A stretch of 64,000 bases of DNA from assembly GCF_038002165.1 (NCBI RefSeq), contig NZ_JBBOBR010000001.1, positions 496,001 through 560,000 on the forward strand. Reading direction: 5' to 3'. The notes beneath the pieces are model-generated. The model did no database searches and was not told the DNA's origin. It saw nothing but the letters and a program-made list of their open reading frames with translations. Positions 42,765-52,911 of this stretch are shown here, piece by piece. The position numbers and the translations under genes are program-made. Each line of letters begins with the position of its first letter. The first letter of the stretch is position 1. The DNA is from Cytobacillus sp. FSL H8-0458. Its GTDB lineage: Bacteria; Bacillota; Bacilli; Bacillales; Cytobacillaceae.

Positions 42765-43916
42765 ATGAAAATGTCTAGCAGGCTGATGGCCATAGCTTTG
42801 GTCACCGCGTTGATGATGATGAATCTCCCTCAGAAGACAGAGGCTTCAGTTTCAGTAAGTGCCCGGAGCGCAATATTAATGGAACAGGATTCTGGCCGCA
42901 TCCTTTACCAGAAAGAAGCAAATGAAGTGAGGAGAATAGCAAGCATTACAAAAATCATGACAGCAATTCTGGCCATAGAATCCGGAAAAATGGATGTTAT
43001 GGTTAAAGTAAGTGATCGTGCTGTCAGAGCGGAAGGGTCATCGATTTATCTAAAGGCAGGAGAAAAAATAAAGCTTGAAGATCTGGTTTACGGGCTTATG
43101 CTTCGTTCAGGCAATGACTCTGCAGTCGCAATCGCAGAGTATGTCGGCGGAAGCCTTGAAGGATTTGGCTTTTTAATGAATAAGAAAGCTGAAGAAATCG
43201 GCATGAAGAATACCCATTTTGCAAACCCCCACGGTCTGGATGATCATGAAGACCATTATTCGACTGCATATGATATGGCTCTGCTGACCAGATATGCAAT
43301 GAATAATGAGACTTACCAAAAGATTGCAGGAACAAAGGTGCACCGTGCACCAAACCCGAATGAAAGCTGGGACAGGGTGTGGAAAAATAAAAATAGGCTC
43401 CTGACTGAATTATATGATTATTGTACAGGGGGGAAAACAGGATATACAAAAAGGGCTAAGAGAACTCTTGTAACAACAGCATCAAAAGGCAGTCTTAATC
43501 TGATAGCAGTAACCTTAAACGGGCCGGACGACTGGAATGACCATATTAACATGTATGAAACAGCTTTTAGAGCCTATGATTCTGTGGAAGTCCTGCAGGA
43601 GGGTGTTATATCGGATATTGATGATGAATTTTATAAAGGCAGGGTTTATATAAAGCATTCATACAATTATCCTGTTACAAAAGAAGAGAAAAACCACTTT
43701 AAAATTGATATCAAGCTGCTAGAGCCTGAATCAGAATGGGAAGACGGCAGGACAATACCTGAAGTGGTCGGTCAGGCAACAGTGTATTTTGAAAATCAGC
43801 CAATTAAAAAGCTTCCAATATATTATAAGCATGATGAGGTAAAAGAGGATAAGTCGTTATTAGACTACTTTAAGAATCTTTTTACCTCAATTGCAGGAGT
43901 GAAGACAAATGGTTAA
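42765..43916 (+). CDS. dacB: D-alanyl-D-alanine carboxypeptidase DacB
   Basis: This 383-residue penicillin-binding protein limits cross-linking of the spore cortex. It has a signal peptide (residues 1-27, cleavage after TEA), SxxK in ASITKIM, SGND and KTGYTKRAKRTL. A C-terminal domain follows. ATG 42765 is chosen; upstream in-frame codons lack a better site, and AAAGGAG is about 15 bases away, so initiation may be weak. The stop codon overlaps the spmA start by eight bases, giving a dacB-spmA-spmB operon. Confidence 0.93.
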   Translation: MKMSSRLMAIALVTALMMMNLPQKTEASVSVSARSAILMEQDSGRILYQKEANEVRRIASITKIMTAILAIESGKMDVMVKVSDRAVRAEGSSIYLKAGEKIKLEDLVYGLMLRSGNDSAVAIAEYVGGSLEGFGFLMNKKAEEIGMKNTHFANPHGLDDHEDHYSTAYDMALLTRYAMNNETYQKIAGTKVHRAPNPNESWDRVWKNKNRLLTELYDYCTGGKTGYTKRAKRTLVTTASKGSLNLIAVTLNGPDDWNDHINMYETAFRAYDSVEVLQEGVISDIDDEFYKGRVYIKHSYNYPVTKEEKNHFKIDIKLLEPESEWEDGRTIPEVVGQATVYFENQPIKKLPIYYKHDEVKEDKSLLDYFKNLFTSIAGVKTNG

Positions 43917-44496
43917 TATCATTTGGGTGATGCTTACCGTTATAGGCTTAGTTTTTGCTATGATAAACGGCACCATAAATGAAGTGAATGAAGCCATTTT
44001 CAATGGTGCGAAAGAAGCGGTCACATTATGCATCGGTCTAATTAGCATTCTTGTTTTTTGGCTCGGAATGATGAAAATTGCTGATGACGCCGGATTGCTG
44101 AATAAGCTTGCTTCCTTATTCAGGCCAATTGTGAAAAAGCTTTTTCCAGAAGTGCCCGGTGATCATCCGGCAATGGGATATATGCTATCGAACATGATGG
44201 CCAATATGTTCGGTCTGGGGAACGCTGCTACCCCTCTCGGCATAAAAGCTATGGAAGAGCTGAAAAGATTGAATGGGGGAAAAAATGAAGCGAGCCGTTC
44301 TATGATAACCTTTTTGGCCATCAACACTTCAAGTCTGACTTTAATTCCTACAACCGTGATTGCCATACGGATGAATTATAATTCTGCCTCGCCCACCGAT
44401 ATCGTAGGTCCTACTTTAGTGGCTACTTTCTGCTCTACATTGGCCGCAATCATGATTGACCGTTATTTCTATTACCGAAGAACGCGAAAAGGATGA
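43909..44496 (+). CDS. spmA: Spore maturation protein A
   Basis: This 195-residue nucleoside-recognition (Gate) family membrane protein contributes with SpmB to spore core dehydration. About five hydrophobic segments are present, with the Gate motif ANMFGLGNAATPLGIKAMEEL near residues 103-123 and FLAINTSSLTLIPTTVIAIR near 135-154. Start ATGGTTAA overlaps the dacB stop. It ends seven bases before spmB. Confidence 0.94.
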   Translation: MVNIIWVMLTVIGLVFAMINGTINEVNEAIFNGAKEAVTLCIGLISILVFWLGMMKIADDAGLLNKLASLFRPIVKKLFPEVPGDHPAMGYMLSNMMANMFGLGNAATPLGIKAMEELKRLNGGKNEASRSMITFLAINTSSLTLIPTTVIAIRMNYNSASPTDIVGPTLVATFCSTLAAIMIDRYFYYRRTRKG

Positions 44497-44503
44497 GGTT
44501 AGG

Positions 44504-45040
44504 ATGGAGATTGTGTCAGCCGTTTCCCTTTGGTTAATTCCTATTTTAATAGGCTTTATATTAATATATGGAACATTTAAGAAAGTTCCTACCTATGAAA
44601 GCTTCACTGAAGGTGGAAAAGAAGGTATAAAAATTGCTATATCCATTATTCCTTTTCTTGTCGGGATGCTTGTAGCCATATCGGTTTTCAGGGCTTCCGG
44701 CGCCCTGGAGTATTTAATGAATCTGATCAGGCCCGTACTTGAAGCAATTGGAGTGCCTCCTGATATCGTACCCCTGGCTATCATTCGTCCGATCTCTGGA
44801 ACTGCAGCACTGGGAATGACCAGTGACTTAATTGCTGTCCATGGTCCCGACTCGTTCATAGGCAGGCTTGCCTCAGTACTGCAGGGCAGCACAGATACAA
44901 CTTTTTATGTCCTGACGGTCTACTTTGGAGCAGTAGGTATCAAAAAAATGGGGGATGCCCTTAAAGTCGGGCTGCTGGCCGATTTGGCAGGCATCATAGC
45001 ATCCATTGTGATCGTAACACTTGTTTTTGGCAGTATGTAG
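44504..45040 (+). CDS. spmB: Spore maturation protein B
   Basis: This 178-residue partner of SpmA is also a Gate-domain membrane protein. It opens MEIVSAVSLWLIPILIGFILIYG and contains FTEGGKEGIKIAISIIPFLVGMLVAI, IRPISGTAALGMTSDLI and QGSTDTTFYVLTVYFGAVGIK. ATG 44504 lies five bases after GAGG; a longer frame from 44456 overlaps spmA and has no ribosome site. A terminator follows. Confidence 0.94.
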   Translation: MEIVSAVSLWLIPILIGFILIYGTFKKVPTYESFTEGGKEGIKIAISIIPFLVGMLVAISVFRASGALEYLMNLIRPVLEAIGVPPDIVPLAIIRPISGTAALGMTSDLIAVHGPDSFIGRLASVLQGSTDTTFYVLTVYFGAVGIKKMGDALKVGLLADLAGIIASIVIVTLVFGSM

Positions 45041-45062
45041 CCATAAAAGAAAATATCCAGTA

Positions 45063-45094
45063 CAAAAGATGCCTGAGTGTGGGTATCTTTTTTA
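45063..45094 (+). terminator. Terminator after spmB
   Basis: AAAGATGCC and GGGTATCTTT pair with one G-T wobble, followed by a TTTT run. Confidence 0.85.
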
Positions 45095-45167
45095 TTTTAC
45101 TATTAAATTCCAACTTTCAGTAATTACAGATTATTTTTCACCTAAGCTGTTTTGACAATGGTTTGCT

Positions 45168-45197
45168 TTGAAAACTTGACGAATTATGTCATAATTC
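45168..45197 (+). promoter_or_regulatory. rluB promoter overlapped by a 17-bp palindrome
   Basis: TTGAAA (45168-45173) and CATAAT (45190-45195) are 16 bases apart. GAATTATGTCATAATTC at 45181-45197 is a perfect inverted repeat covering the -10, the layout of a repressor site. Confidence 0.5.
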
Positions 45198-45250
45198 ATT
45201 AGGAGTGAAAAAGTATGAAGCATTGTTAAAAAAACTTTGAGGTGACATAA

Positions 45251-45976
45251 ATGGAAAGATTGCAGAAAGTTATTGCCCATGCAGGGGTTGCTTCGCGAAG
45301 AAAAGCTGAAGAGCTAATGGCTGAAGGCCGTGTAAGGGTTAACGGAAAAACAGTAAAGGAACTGGGTGTTAAGGTCTCTCCTTCTGACCGCATTGAAGTG
45401 GATGGAATACCGCTGGAGAGAGAGGAGCCTGTTTATTTTCTCCTCTATAAACCAAGAGGTGTAATTTCAGCCGTTTCAGATGACAAGGGCAGAAAAGTCG
45501 TCACGGATTTCTTTGAGGGAATTAAACAAAGAATATACCCTGTTGGAAGACTGGATTATGATACATCCGGAATTCTCATTCTTACCAATGACGGTGAGTT
45601 TGCAAATCTTTTAATGCACCCAAAGAATGAGATTGAAAAAGTCTATGTTGCCAAGTTGAAAGGCATCCCTTCAAAAGAAAAAATGAAAAGCCTTCAAAGA
45701 GGCATCGTGCTTGAAGATGGAAAAACAGCACCAGCCAAAACCAAGCTGTTATCAATGGATAAGAAAAAACAGACAGCTATTGTGGAAATCAGCATTCATG
45801 AAGGACGCAACCGCCAGGTTAGGAGGATGTTTGAAGCAATTGGCCATCCTGTTCTGAAACTGAAGAGGGAGAGATATGGGTTCCTCACTCTGCAGGGATT
45901 ATCAGCTGGGGATGCAAGAGAACTTACTGCCCATGAAGTTAAGCAGCTCCGGACACTTGCGGTGAAGAAGAAATAG
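45251..45976 (+). CDS. rluB: 23S rRNA pseudouridine synthase B
   Basis: This 241-residue enzyme modifies 23S rRNA (position 2605 in E. coli numbering). It has an N-terminal S4 RNA-binding domain (RLQKVIAHAGVASRRKAEELMAEGRVRVNGK, residues 3-33), the RluB/RsuA catalytic motif GRLDYDTSGILILTNDG with the nucleophilic Asp near residue 100, and HEGRNRQVRRMFEAIGHPVLKLKRERYG. The start follows GAGGTGA. It precedes resA as in B. subtilis (ypuL). Confidence 0.95.
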   Translation: MERLQKVIAHAGVASRRKAEELMAEGRVRVNGKTVKELGVKVSPSDRIEVDGIPLEREEPVYFLLYKPRGVISAVSDDKGRKVVTDFFEGIKQRIYPVGRLDYDTSGILILTNDGEFANLLMHPKNEIEKVYVAKLKGIPSKEKMKSLQRGIVLEDGKTAPAKTKLLSMDKKKQTAIVEISIHEGRNRQVRRMFEAIGHPVLKLKRERYGFLTLQGLSAGDARELTAHEVKQLRTLAVKKK

Positions 45977-46159
45977 TCGCTTTTAGAAAAATTCATAGAA
46001 GTGTCACAGTTACGCTTATTTGTAAACAATATAGCTATGATGAAAAATGCTATAATAGTAAACAGCTATGAGGCAAAATTCTTTTCCATATGTTACATAT
46101 AATTTTGTAAGGTACGGTCTTTTGGCATGATTAGGATGCATTAGGAGGGGAAGTTTTTT

Positions 46160-46684
46160 ATGAAAAAGCAGCGTCTGGTAATGAGAACAGTCATATTGCT
46201 TGTCCTTGGTGCTGCCGTGGCATATACGCTATACGCAAATTTTACGAAAGATAAAATTCAAAAGGTTGCCGTTGGAGAAAAGGCACCTGATTTTGTTCTG
46301 ACAGATATGGATGGAAATAAACACAGGCTATCCGATTATGAAGGCCAGGGTGTTTTCCTGAACTTCTGGGGTACATGGTGCAAACCCTGTGAGAAAGAGA
46401 TGCCATATATGAACAACCAATATAAGCAATTTAAAGATGAAGGTGTTCAGGTTTTGGCTGTTAATGTCGGAGAGACAGATCTAGCAGTAAATAAATTTTC
46501 TGAGCGTTACGATCTGGCCTTCCCGATTGTAATTGATAAGGATAGCCAAGTCCAATCGGCATACGGAATTAATCCTCTGCCTGCCACTTTCCTCATTGAT
46601 AAAGATGGTAAGGTTGTCAAGTATATTACAGGAGAGATGACGGAAGAAACGATCAAGAACTATATGGAACAGATTAAACCATAA
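46160..46684 (+). CDS. resA: Thiol-disulfide oxidoreductase ResA
   Basis: This 174-residue extracytoplasmic thioredoxin-like protein keeps apocytochrome c heme-binding cysteines reduced for heme attachment. It has an N-terminal membrane anchor (about residues 8-28) and the active site FWGTWCKPCEKEMPYM near residues 71-86, CxxC being C-K-P-C. ATPKKG-like loop: NPLPATFLIDKDGKVV carries the cis-Pro. It starts the res operon behind TTAGGAGGGG and is followed by resB after 19 bases. Confidence 0.95.
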   Translation: MKKQRLVMRTVILLVLGAAVAYTLYANFTKDKIQKVAVGEKAPDFVLTDMDGNKHRLSDYEGQGVFLNFWGTWCKPCEKEMPYMNNQYKQFKDEGVQVLAVNVGETDLAVNKFSERYDLAFPIVIDKDSQVQSAYGINPLPATFLIDKDGKVVKYITGEMTEETIKNYMEQIKP

Positions 46685-46703
46685 GTTACGGGGAGTTTTA
46701 TAT

Positions 46704-48335
46704 ATGAAAGAAGTAAAATGCGACTGTGGCCATGTTAATCCCATAGGTACGATACTATGTGAGTCGTGCGGAAAGGTATTGGAAGAAAAAGAAAAAGACA
46801 AGAAACTTCTCGATATGCGGTATGAAGGCAGTGCACGCCGCTCGCAAACCTATAATAAAACGATAATTGATAAAATATGGAATTTTTTCTCGTCTGTTAA
46901 GGTTGGAGTCTGGCTGATCGTAATAACGCTGATAGCATCAGCTGTTGGAACGATACTGCCTCAGGAAATGTATATTCCGCCAATCATGCCTGCTGAGGAA
47001 TATTACGAAGACCAGTATGGCTGGATTGGTAAATTATACTATGATCTTGGATTTCATAATCTTTACAGCTCATGGTGGTATTTGATTTTGATTGCCTCAA
47101 TTGGCATATCTCTTGTGATCTGCAGTCTGGATAGAGTTGTCCCTTTGTATAGAGCTTTAAAAAAGCAGAAGGTAAGCCGTCATGAAAGCTATCTGCAGCG
47201 CCAGAGAGTTTTTGGTGCGTCACAGCCAGAAGACACTGATAAGGCGTTCACAATGGCAAAAGAAAAATTAAAAACCAAGAAATACAGCATCCGGGAAGAG
47301 AATGGAAACATCCTTGCCGAAAAGGGACGTTTCTCAAGATGGGGGCCATACGTTAACCATGTGGGGCTTATCATATTTTTAATCGGCGGAATGCTCCGTT
47401 TTGTACCGGGCATGTATGTTGACAAAATCCTTTGGATCCGGGAAGGGGAAACCAAGGTCATTCCGGAAACCAATGGTGAATATTACCTTAAAAATGATGG
47501 CTTCATCCTTGAAATGTACGATAAAGAGAAAGATAATGAAGTGTTTGGAGAAGCGATTGATAAAGCAGGAATGGTAGCTAAAAATTATCAGTCCAATGTC
47601 ACTCTTTATAAAAAACAGGGCAATACTGTTGCGGGAGAAGAGGCAGATCTCAAGAAAGTTAAGGACTATGAAATTAAGGTAAATAAACCTCTGAAGTTTG
47701 AAAACTTTGCATTATACCAAGTAGATTATAAACTTAATGAACTTAACAAAATGTCATTTGCCCTTACAAATAAAAAAACGGGTGAGGAATACGGGGATTT
47801 AACAGTTGACCTGAATCATCCGCAGGATGAATATGATCTTGGAAATGGCTATAAAGCAGAAGTTGTCAGCTATTTTCCCGATTTTGAATTTGATGAAAAT
47901 GGGGAACCGGTTACAAAGTCAAGAATCCCTAATAATCCTGCCTTTGTTTTTAAAATGTTTACTCCGGATAAGCCTGATGGCGAAATTAGCTTTGTTGCGA
48001 TCAGACAGACTATTGAACCTTTTGGCGATAATGAATACAAGATGGCCTTTAAAGGCATAGATACTAAAAATGTATCAGCCCTGACCGTCCGAAAAGATTT
48101 AACATTATGGATTATCGCATTGGGCGGCGTTATTTTCATGATAGGTGTTGCACAGGGATCTTATTGGAACCATCGGAGAGTTTGGCTGCGCCGTGTTAAT
48201 GGAGAAGTGTGGGTAGCCGGACACACTAACAAAAACTGGCATGGACTTAAAAGGGAAATTGAAGCAGCATTGGATGGAACCGGAATTAAGATGCCGGAAG
48301 ATCAGCTGCAAAATCAAAGTGAAAAGAAAGGCTAA
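46704..48335 (+). CDS. resB: Cytochrome c biogenesis protein ResB
   Basis: This 543-residue membrane protein is the Ccs1-type half of the System II cytochrome c synthase, with ResC. The cytosolic N-terminus is a zinc ribbon (CDCGH...CESCG, residues 5-24). Membrane segments lie near residues 70-90, 128-150, 222-242 and 475-495, separated by a large extracytoplasmic domain (about 245-470). His in VNHVGL is a likely heme-relay residue. Only 12 bases separate it from resC. Confidence 0.94.
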   Translation: MKEVKCDCGHVNPIGTILCESCGKVLEEKEKDKKLLDMRYEGSARRSQTYNKTIIDKIWNFFSSVKVGVWLIVITLIASAVGTILPQEMYIPPIMPAEEYYEDQYGWIGKLYYDLGFHNLYSSWWYLILIASIGISLVICSLDRVVPLYRALKKQKVSRHESYLQRQRVFGASQPEDTDKAFTMAKEKLKTKKYSIREENGNILAEKGRFSRWGPYVNHVGLIIFLIGGMLRFVPGMYVDKILWIREGETKVIPETNGEYYLKNDGFILEMYDKEKDNEVFGEAIDKAGMVAKNYQSNVTLYKKQGNTVAGEEADLKKVKDYEIKVNKPLKFENFALYQVDYKLNELNKMSFALTNKKTGEEYGDLTVDLNHPQDEYDLGNGYKAEVVSYFPDFEFDENGEPVTKSRIPNNPAFVFKMFTPDKPDGEISFVAIRQTIEPFGDNEYKMAFKGIDTKNVSALTVRKDLTLWIIALGGVIFMIGVAQGSYWNHRRVWLRRVNGEVWVAGHTNKNWHGLKREIEAALDGTGIKMPEDQLQNQSEKKG

Positions 48336-48347
48336 GGAGGAATCTGA

Positions 48348-49529
48348 GTGGTTACAATAAGCAGCAATTTACTATACACAGCTTTTATCCTCTATTTAAT
48401 TGCTACTGTCTTTTTTGCCGGCTCCATAAAGGATAAGAATAGAACGAAACAAGGGCCTAACAAATGGGCAGCAATAGGATTATGGATCTCGATTATCGGG
48501 TTTGCTGCACAGCTTGGCTACTTTATTACAAGATGGATTGCAGCTGGGCATGCGCCTGTCAGCAACCTTTTCGAATTTACAACATTCTTTGGAATGTCGC
48601 TTGTTGGTGCTTTTATAGTGATTTACTTAATTTATAAAACACCTATTTTAGGAGTCTTTACGCTTCCGGTTGCGGTACTGATGATTGCCTATGCAAGTAT
48701 GTTTCCGCGGGAAGTTTCACCGCTGATCCCCGCCCTGCAGAGTGATTGGCTTCATATTCACGTTACAACAGCTGCAGTTGGGCAGGCTATTTTGGCTGTA
48801 AGCTTCGCTGCCGGATTAATTTATTTGGTAAAATCAGTAGATCAAACAAAGCAAAGCAAACAGAGATTCTGGCTTGAAGCCGTTATGTTTGGCTTGGTTT
48901 GCACACTTGGGTTTATCATTATAAGCTCAAGCTTCTCAGCTTCAGGCTACAAGGCCGAATTTAACTGGGTTGATAAGAACGGTCAGGAAGATGTCCTGGA
49001 ATATCATATGCCTGCTTTAACAGGTCCTCACGAGGGCCAGCTGATTACGGAAGGTAAATTTGAACCGCTGGCGGAAATGCCTGCAATCATTAATGCAAAA
49101 AAATTAAATACCGTTATATGGTCTTTGGCTTCAGGTGTCATTCTATATCTTGCTTTAAGATTGGTTCTCCGCAAGAGGGTCGGAGCTGCGCTTCAGCCGC
49201 TTGCTAAAAATATTAATCTTGATTTGGTTGACGAGATCGCTTACCGTTCAGTATTAATAGGATTTCCGGTCTTTACACTCGGAGCTTTGATTTTTGCCAT
49301 GATATGGGCACAAATCGCCTGGACTCGTTTTTGGGGATGGGATCCAAAGGAAGTATGGGCGCTCATTACCTTCCTATTTTATGCTGCCTACCTGCACCTT
49401 CGCCTTTCAAAGGGCTGGCATGGCGAAAAGTCTGCGTGGCTTGCTGTAATCGGATTTATCATTATCATGTTTAATCTGGTTGCGGTAAACCTGGTCATTG
49501 CCGGATTGCACTCCTACGCTGGATCATAA
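48348..49529 (+). CDS. resC: Cytochrome c biogenesis protein ResC
   Basis: This 393-residue protein of the CcsA family is the heme-handling half of the System II synthase. It has about eight membrane helices and the tryptophan-rich WWD-type heme motif [26 protein letters not shown] near residues 325-350; conserved His residues occur in [11 protein letters not shown] and [12 protein letters not shown] start follows AAGGAGG. A terminator hairpin follows, but resD is only 80 bases further. Confidence 0.95.
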   Translation: MVTISSNLLYTAFILYLIATVFFAGSIKDKNRTKQGPNKWAAIGLWISIIGFAAQLGYFITRWIAAGHAPVSNLFEFTTFFGMSLVGAFIVIYLIYKTPILGVFTLPVAVLMIAYASMFPREVSPLIPALQSDWLHIHVTTAAVGQAILAVSFAAGLIYLVKSVDQTKQSKQRFWLEAVMFGLVCTLGFIIISSSFSASGYKAEFNWVDKNGQEDVLEYHMPALTGPHEGQLITEGKFEPLAEMPAIINAKKLNTVIWSLASGVILYLALRLVLRKRVGAALQPLAKNINLDLVDEIAYRSVLIGFPVFTLGALIFAMIWAQIAWTRFWGWDPKEVWALITFLFYAAYLHLRLSKGWHGEKSAWLAVIGFIIIMFNLVAVNLVIAGLHSYAGS

Positions 49530-49539
49530 TGAAAATATA

Positions 49540-49574
49540 AAAGCCTTCACTTCACAATAGTGGAGGCTTTATTT
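49540..49574 (+). terminator. Hairpin between resC and resD
   Basis: AAAGCCTTCACT (49540-49551) and AGTGGAGGCTTT (49559-49570) form a 12-bp stem followed by ATTT. It may partially uncouple resABC from resDE. Confidence 0.75.
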
Positions 49575-49609
49575 AAAGATTTTTTATTGAACGTCAGGGG
49601 GACTTAAAA

Positions 49610-50326
49610 ATGGAAAACCAAGTGAAAATATTGCTAGTGGATGATGAAGAAAGAATCCGCCGTTTATTGAAAATGTACCTTGAGCGTGAAAATTATTCAA
49701 TTGATGAAGCAGAGAATGGAAACCAGGCTTTGTCAAAAGCCTTGGCAAATGATTACGATGTCATTCTTTTGGATTTAATGATGCCCGGCAAAGACGGCAT
49801 TGAAGTCTGCAGAGAACTGAGAGAGAAAAAAGCTACTCCGGTGATCATGCTTACAGCTAAAGGAGAAGAAGTTAACCGTGTACAGGGCTTTGAAGTCGGC
49901 ACTGATGATTATATCGTAAAGCCTTTCAGTCCAAGGGAAGTTGTGCTGCGCGTGAAGGCATTATTGCGCAGATCTTCTAAAACTACTTATCTTCAGACAG
50001 AAACAACAGCAAAAGATGTAATCGTATTTCCTCATCTAACGATCGATAATGATGCTCACAAAGTATTGGCTGATGGAAAAGAAGTCAGTTTGACGCCGAA
50101 GGAATATGAACTTCTATATTTCCTGGCAAAGGCTCCAGATAAGGTATTTGACAGGGAGCATCTGCTTAAAGAAGTATGGCATTATGAATTTTTCGGAGAT
50201 TTGAGAACAGTTGATACTCATGTGAAGCGTTTGCGTGAAAAACTGAATAAAGTTTCTGAGCAGGCAGCCAGAATGATTGTCACCGTTTGGGGAGTGGGCT
50301 ACAAGTTCGAGGTTATCAATGAATGA
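49610..50326 (+). CDS. resD: Response regulator ResD
   Basis: This 238-residue OmpR-type regulator controls aerobic and anaerobic respiration genes. The receiver domain (1-120) has DDEE near the N-terminus, phosphorylated Asp in [13 protein letters not shown] (near residue 56), Thr in MLTAKG and Lys in [10 protein letters not shown]. The winged-helix domain follows ([41 protein letters not shown]). It starts behind CAGGGGGAC and overlaps resE by four bases (ATGA), so the pair is translationally coupled. Confidence 0.96.
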   Translation: MENQVKILLVDDEERIRRLLKMYLERENYSIDEAENGNQALSKALANDYDVILLDLMMPGKDGIEVCRELREKKATPVIMLTAKGEEVNRVQGFEVGTDDYIVKPFSPREVVLRVKALLRRSSKTTYLQTETTAKDVIVFPHLTIDNDAHKVLADGKEVSLTPKEYELLYFLAKAPDKVFDREHLLKEVWHYEFFGDLRTVDTHVKRLREKLNKVSEQAARMIVTVWGVGYKFEVINE

Positions 50327-52107
50327 TGCTCTTTAGGAGTGTTGCCGGAAAGCTTTGGGGCACAATTCTTTTGTTGGTATCCTTTGTTCTGCTGATTTTA
50401 ACAGTCATGCTGCTGGAGTTTTTTGAGAATTACCATATAAATGAAACAGAAAAAGGATTATCGAATACGGCCCATAAAATAACCAGAATTTTAAAAGAAC
50501 ATAATCGTGAAGTCGGTTTGGAGATTTCCTGGGAGCTTGTCGATGATGTTACAAAAGTAGTCATTATTAATTCGCCGAAAGAGTATTACTATTCTCCTAA
50601 CCATACAGATTCATTAAAACTGCCCATTTCCTACCTCACTGAGGAAGATGATTTAAAAGAAGTTCTCACGGAAGATAAGACTGTAAAAAAAGTAACATCC
50701 GTTAATCCTGAGTATACAGACGTATCCGCAGATGACGACAGTAAAATTCTTATCATTGGAGTCCCGCTTCATGGTGACGGCAGCAATGGAGCCGTTTTTA
50801 TTTATCAGTCCATCGAAGTTATGCACGAAACATTGCGTTCAACGACAAAGTTCATATTGCTTGCTGCGGGAGTTGCCATCATTTTAACAACCATCTTTGC
50901 TTTTTTCTTATCAACAAGAATCAATGCTCCGCTAAGAAAAATGAAAGAAGCTGCCTTTGAGGTAGCAAGAGGTAAATTTGATACAAAAGTTCCGATTCTG
51001 ACTAATGATGAGGTTGGCGAATTAGCCATGGCTTTTAATCAGATGGGCAGACAGCTGAAATTTAATATGAATGCTTTAAGCCAGGAAAAAGAACAGCTGG
51101 CAAGCATTTTAAGCGGGATGGCCGATGGGGTAATCACCTTCAACCGGGATGGAACAATTCTGATCACCAATCCTCCTGCAGAGCGGTTTTTGCAAAGCTG
51201 GTTTTATGAGCTGGATGACATTGAGAATAATACAGAGGAAGTCCCTTCCAAAGTAATGGAGCTCTTCCAGCTTGCTGTTAATACCGAGAAGGAACAGATT
51301 GGCGAAATCTCTATCCAGGGACGTTCCTGGGTGATAATCGTCAGCCCTCTTTATAATAATAAATATATTAGGGGAGCGGTTGCAGTTATCAGGGATATGA
51401 CTGAGGAGCGTAAGCTGGATAAGCTCCGCAACGATTTTATAGCGAATGTTTCACATGAATTAAGGACGCCAATTTCGATGATGCAAGGGTATAGTGAAGC
51501 GATTGTTGATGATATTGCCGGCACGGATGAAGAGAAAAAAGAGATGGCAAGTGTCATTTATGATGAATCCCTGAGAATGGGCCGGCTTGTGAATGAACTG
51601 CTGGATCTTGCCAGAATGGAAGCCGGACATATTCAGCTGACAATGGAAGAAACTGAGGTAAACTCATTTCTGCAAAGAATTACCAGGAAGTTTCAGGGGC
51701 TCGCTAAAGAGAAGGAAATTATTCTGGAACATGATTTGCAAAGCAAAGGTTTATCTATTCAATTTGATCCGGACAGAATAGAACAGGTTATGACCAATCT
51801 GATTGATAATGCCATCCGGCACACCCCTCATAACGGAGAGGTTAAAGTTATCGAACGGAGTGATGAACGGGGGCTGTTTATCGAAGTGAAAGATTCTGGC
51901 TCGGGAATCCCCGAAGAAGACCTGCCGTTCGTTTTTGAACGTTTTTATAAAGCCGACAAAGCAAGAACACGGGGGCGATCCGGAACTGGTCTTGGACTCG
52001 CAATTGCAAAAAATATTATTGTAGCTCATAAAGGGCATATTACTGTTCAAAGCAAGACCGGTCATGGTACGACATTTTCAATATTTATCCCTCGAAATGA
52101 CGGATAA
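50323..52107 (+). CDS. resE: Sensor histidine kinase ResE
   Basis: This 594-residue kinase phosphorylates ResD. It has two membrane helices (about 10-32 and 170-195) flanking an extracytoplasmic sensor, a HAMP domain (195-245), a PAS domain (about 250-355), the phosphoacceptor His in [15 protein letters not shown] (near residue 378), and HATPase motifs [31 protein letters not shown] and [10 protein letters not shown]. An overlap with resD at ATGATG marks its start. Confidence 0.96.
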   Translation: MMLFRSVAGKLWGTILLLVSFVLLILTVMLLEFFENYHINETEKGLSNTAHKITRILKEHNREVGLEISWELVDDVTKVVIINSPKEYYYSPNHTDSLKLPISYLTEEDDLKEVLTEDKTVKKVTSVNPEYTDVSADDDSKILIIGVPLHGDGSNGAVFIYQSIEVMHETLRSTTKFILLAAGVAIILTTIFAFFLSTRINAPLRKMKEAAFEVARGKFDTKVPILTNDEVGELAMAFNQMGRQLKFNMNALSQEKEQLASILSGMADGVITFNRDGTILITNPPAERFLQSWFYELDDIENNTEEVPSKVMELFQLAVNTEKEQIGEISIQGRSWVIIVSPLYNNKYIRGAVAVIRDMTEERKLDKLRNDFIANVSHELRTPISMMQGYSEAIVDDIAGTDEEKKEMASVIYDESLRMGRLVNELLDLARMEAGHIQLTMEETEVNSFLQRITRKFQGLAKEKEIILEHDLQSKGLSIQFDPDRIEQVMTNLIDNAIRHTPHNGEVKVIERSDERGLFIEVKDSGSGIPEEDLPFVFERFYKADKARTRGRSGTGLGLAIAKNIIVAHKGHITVQSKTGHGTTFSIFIPRNDG

Positions 52108-52163
52108 AGACGGGAATTATGGCGAATGTTCTTGATACACGGGAAACAATTAATTATAGGCTA

Positions 52164-52200
52164 GGGAAGGAGATGCAAGAATTTCCTTCCCTTTCTTTTT
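52164..52200 (+). terminator. Terminator after resE
   Basis: GGGAAGGA (52164-52171) and TCCTTCCC (52184-52191) followed by TTTCTTTTT. Confidence 0.87.
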
Positions 52201-52305
52201 GAATTATAATGAAAAGGCATTGGCTGTTCGGATTCGAAGGCAGGGAGTAATCCTCCATCCAATCAGGCTATTGCGCTTTTCTGCACAATAATAATATAGT
52301 TAAAC

Positions 52306-52332
52306 TGTAACTTTTTTTAGAGAGAGAACGAC
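52306..52332 (+). promoter_or_regulatory. Autoregulatory SigX (ECF) promoter
   Basis: TGTAAC (52306-52311) and CGAC (52329-52332) with 17-bp spacing match the ECF SigX pattern. It lies 30 bases upstream of sigX, as expected for autoregulation. Confidence 0.75.
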
Positions 52333-52359
52333 TATTTTATTGAACGGGGAGGGGAATTC

Positions 52360-52911
52360 ATGGACTCCGTTTTTGATGAACTTTATAAAAAATACCATCA
52401 GGACGTTTTTCAATTTCTTTTTTATATGGTCAAAAACAAGGAACTGGCTGAGGATTTAGTCCAGGAAGTCTATATAAGAGTATTAAAGTCTTATGAAAGA
52501 TTTGAAGGGAAAAGCAGCGAAAAAACATGGCTCTTTTCAATTGCGCGGAATGTTGCCATTGATTCCTTTCGCAAGCAAAAGGGCTGGAAACAAAAGATTA
52601 TGGAGAAATTTGACTGGTCAACTCAGCAGGTAAAGGATGAGCTCCCCTTGCCTGAAGAAATTGCTGTTCAACGAGAAGAAATTCAGATGATCTATCGCTG
52701 TCTGGATTTATGCACCATGGACCAGAGGCTTGTCATTATTATGAGATATATACATGAACTTACCATTACAGAAACAGCTGATTCACTTGGCTGGACTGAA
52801 AGTAAGGTGAAGACAACACAGCATCGTGCGTTAAAGGTACTAAAAAATCATATGGAACAATTTAAGGCAAAGGAGGGAATGGATAATGAAGGAATCAAAG
52901 TGGAGCGATGA
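52360..52911 (+). CDS. sigX: ECF sigma factor SigX
   Basis: This 183-residue ECF sigma factor has region 2 (FDELYKKYHQDVFQFLFYMVKNKELAEDLVQEVYIRVLKSYERF, residues 4-47, with KTWLFSIARNVAIDSFRK) and region 4 (LTITETADSLGWTESKVKTTQHRALKVLK). In B. subtilis SigX controls genes altering surface charge and cationic peptide resistance. The start follows GGGGAGGGG. It overlaps rsiX by 26 bases and follows resE as in B. subtilis. Confidence 0.94.
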   Translation: MDSVFDELYKKYHQDVFQFLFYMVKNKELAEDLVQEVYIRVLKSYERFEGKSSEKTWLFSIARNVAIDSFRKQKGWKQKIMEKFDWSTQQVKDELPLPEEIAVQREEIQMIYRCLDLCTMDQRLVIIMRYIHELTITETADSLGWTESKVKTTQHRALKVLKNHMEQFKAKEGMDNEGIKVER

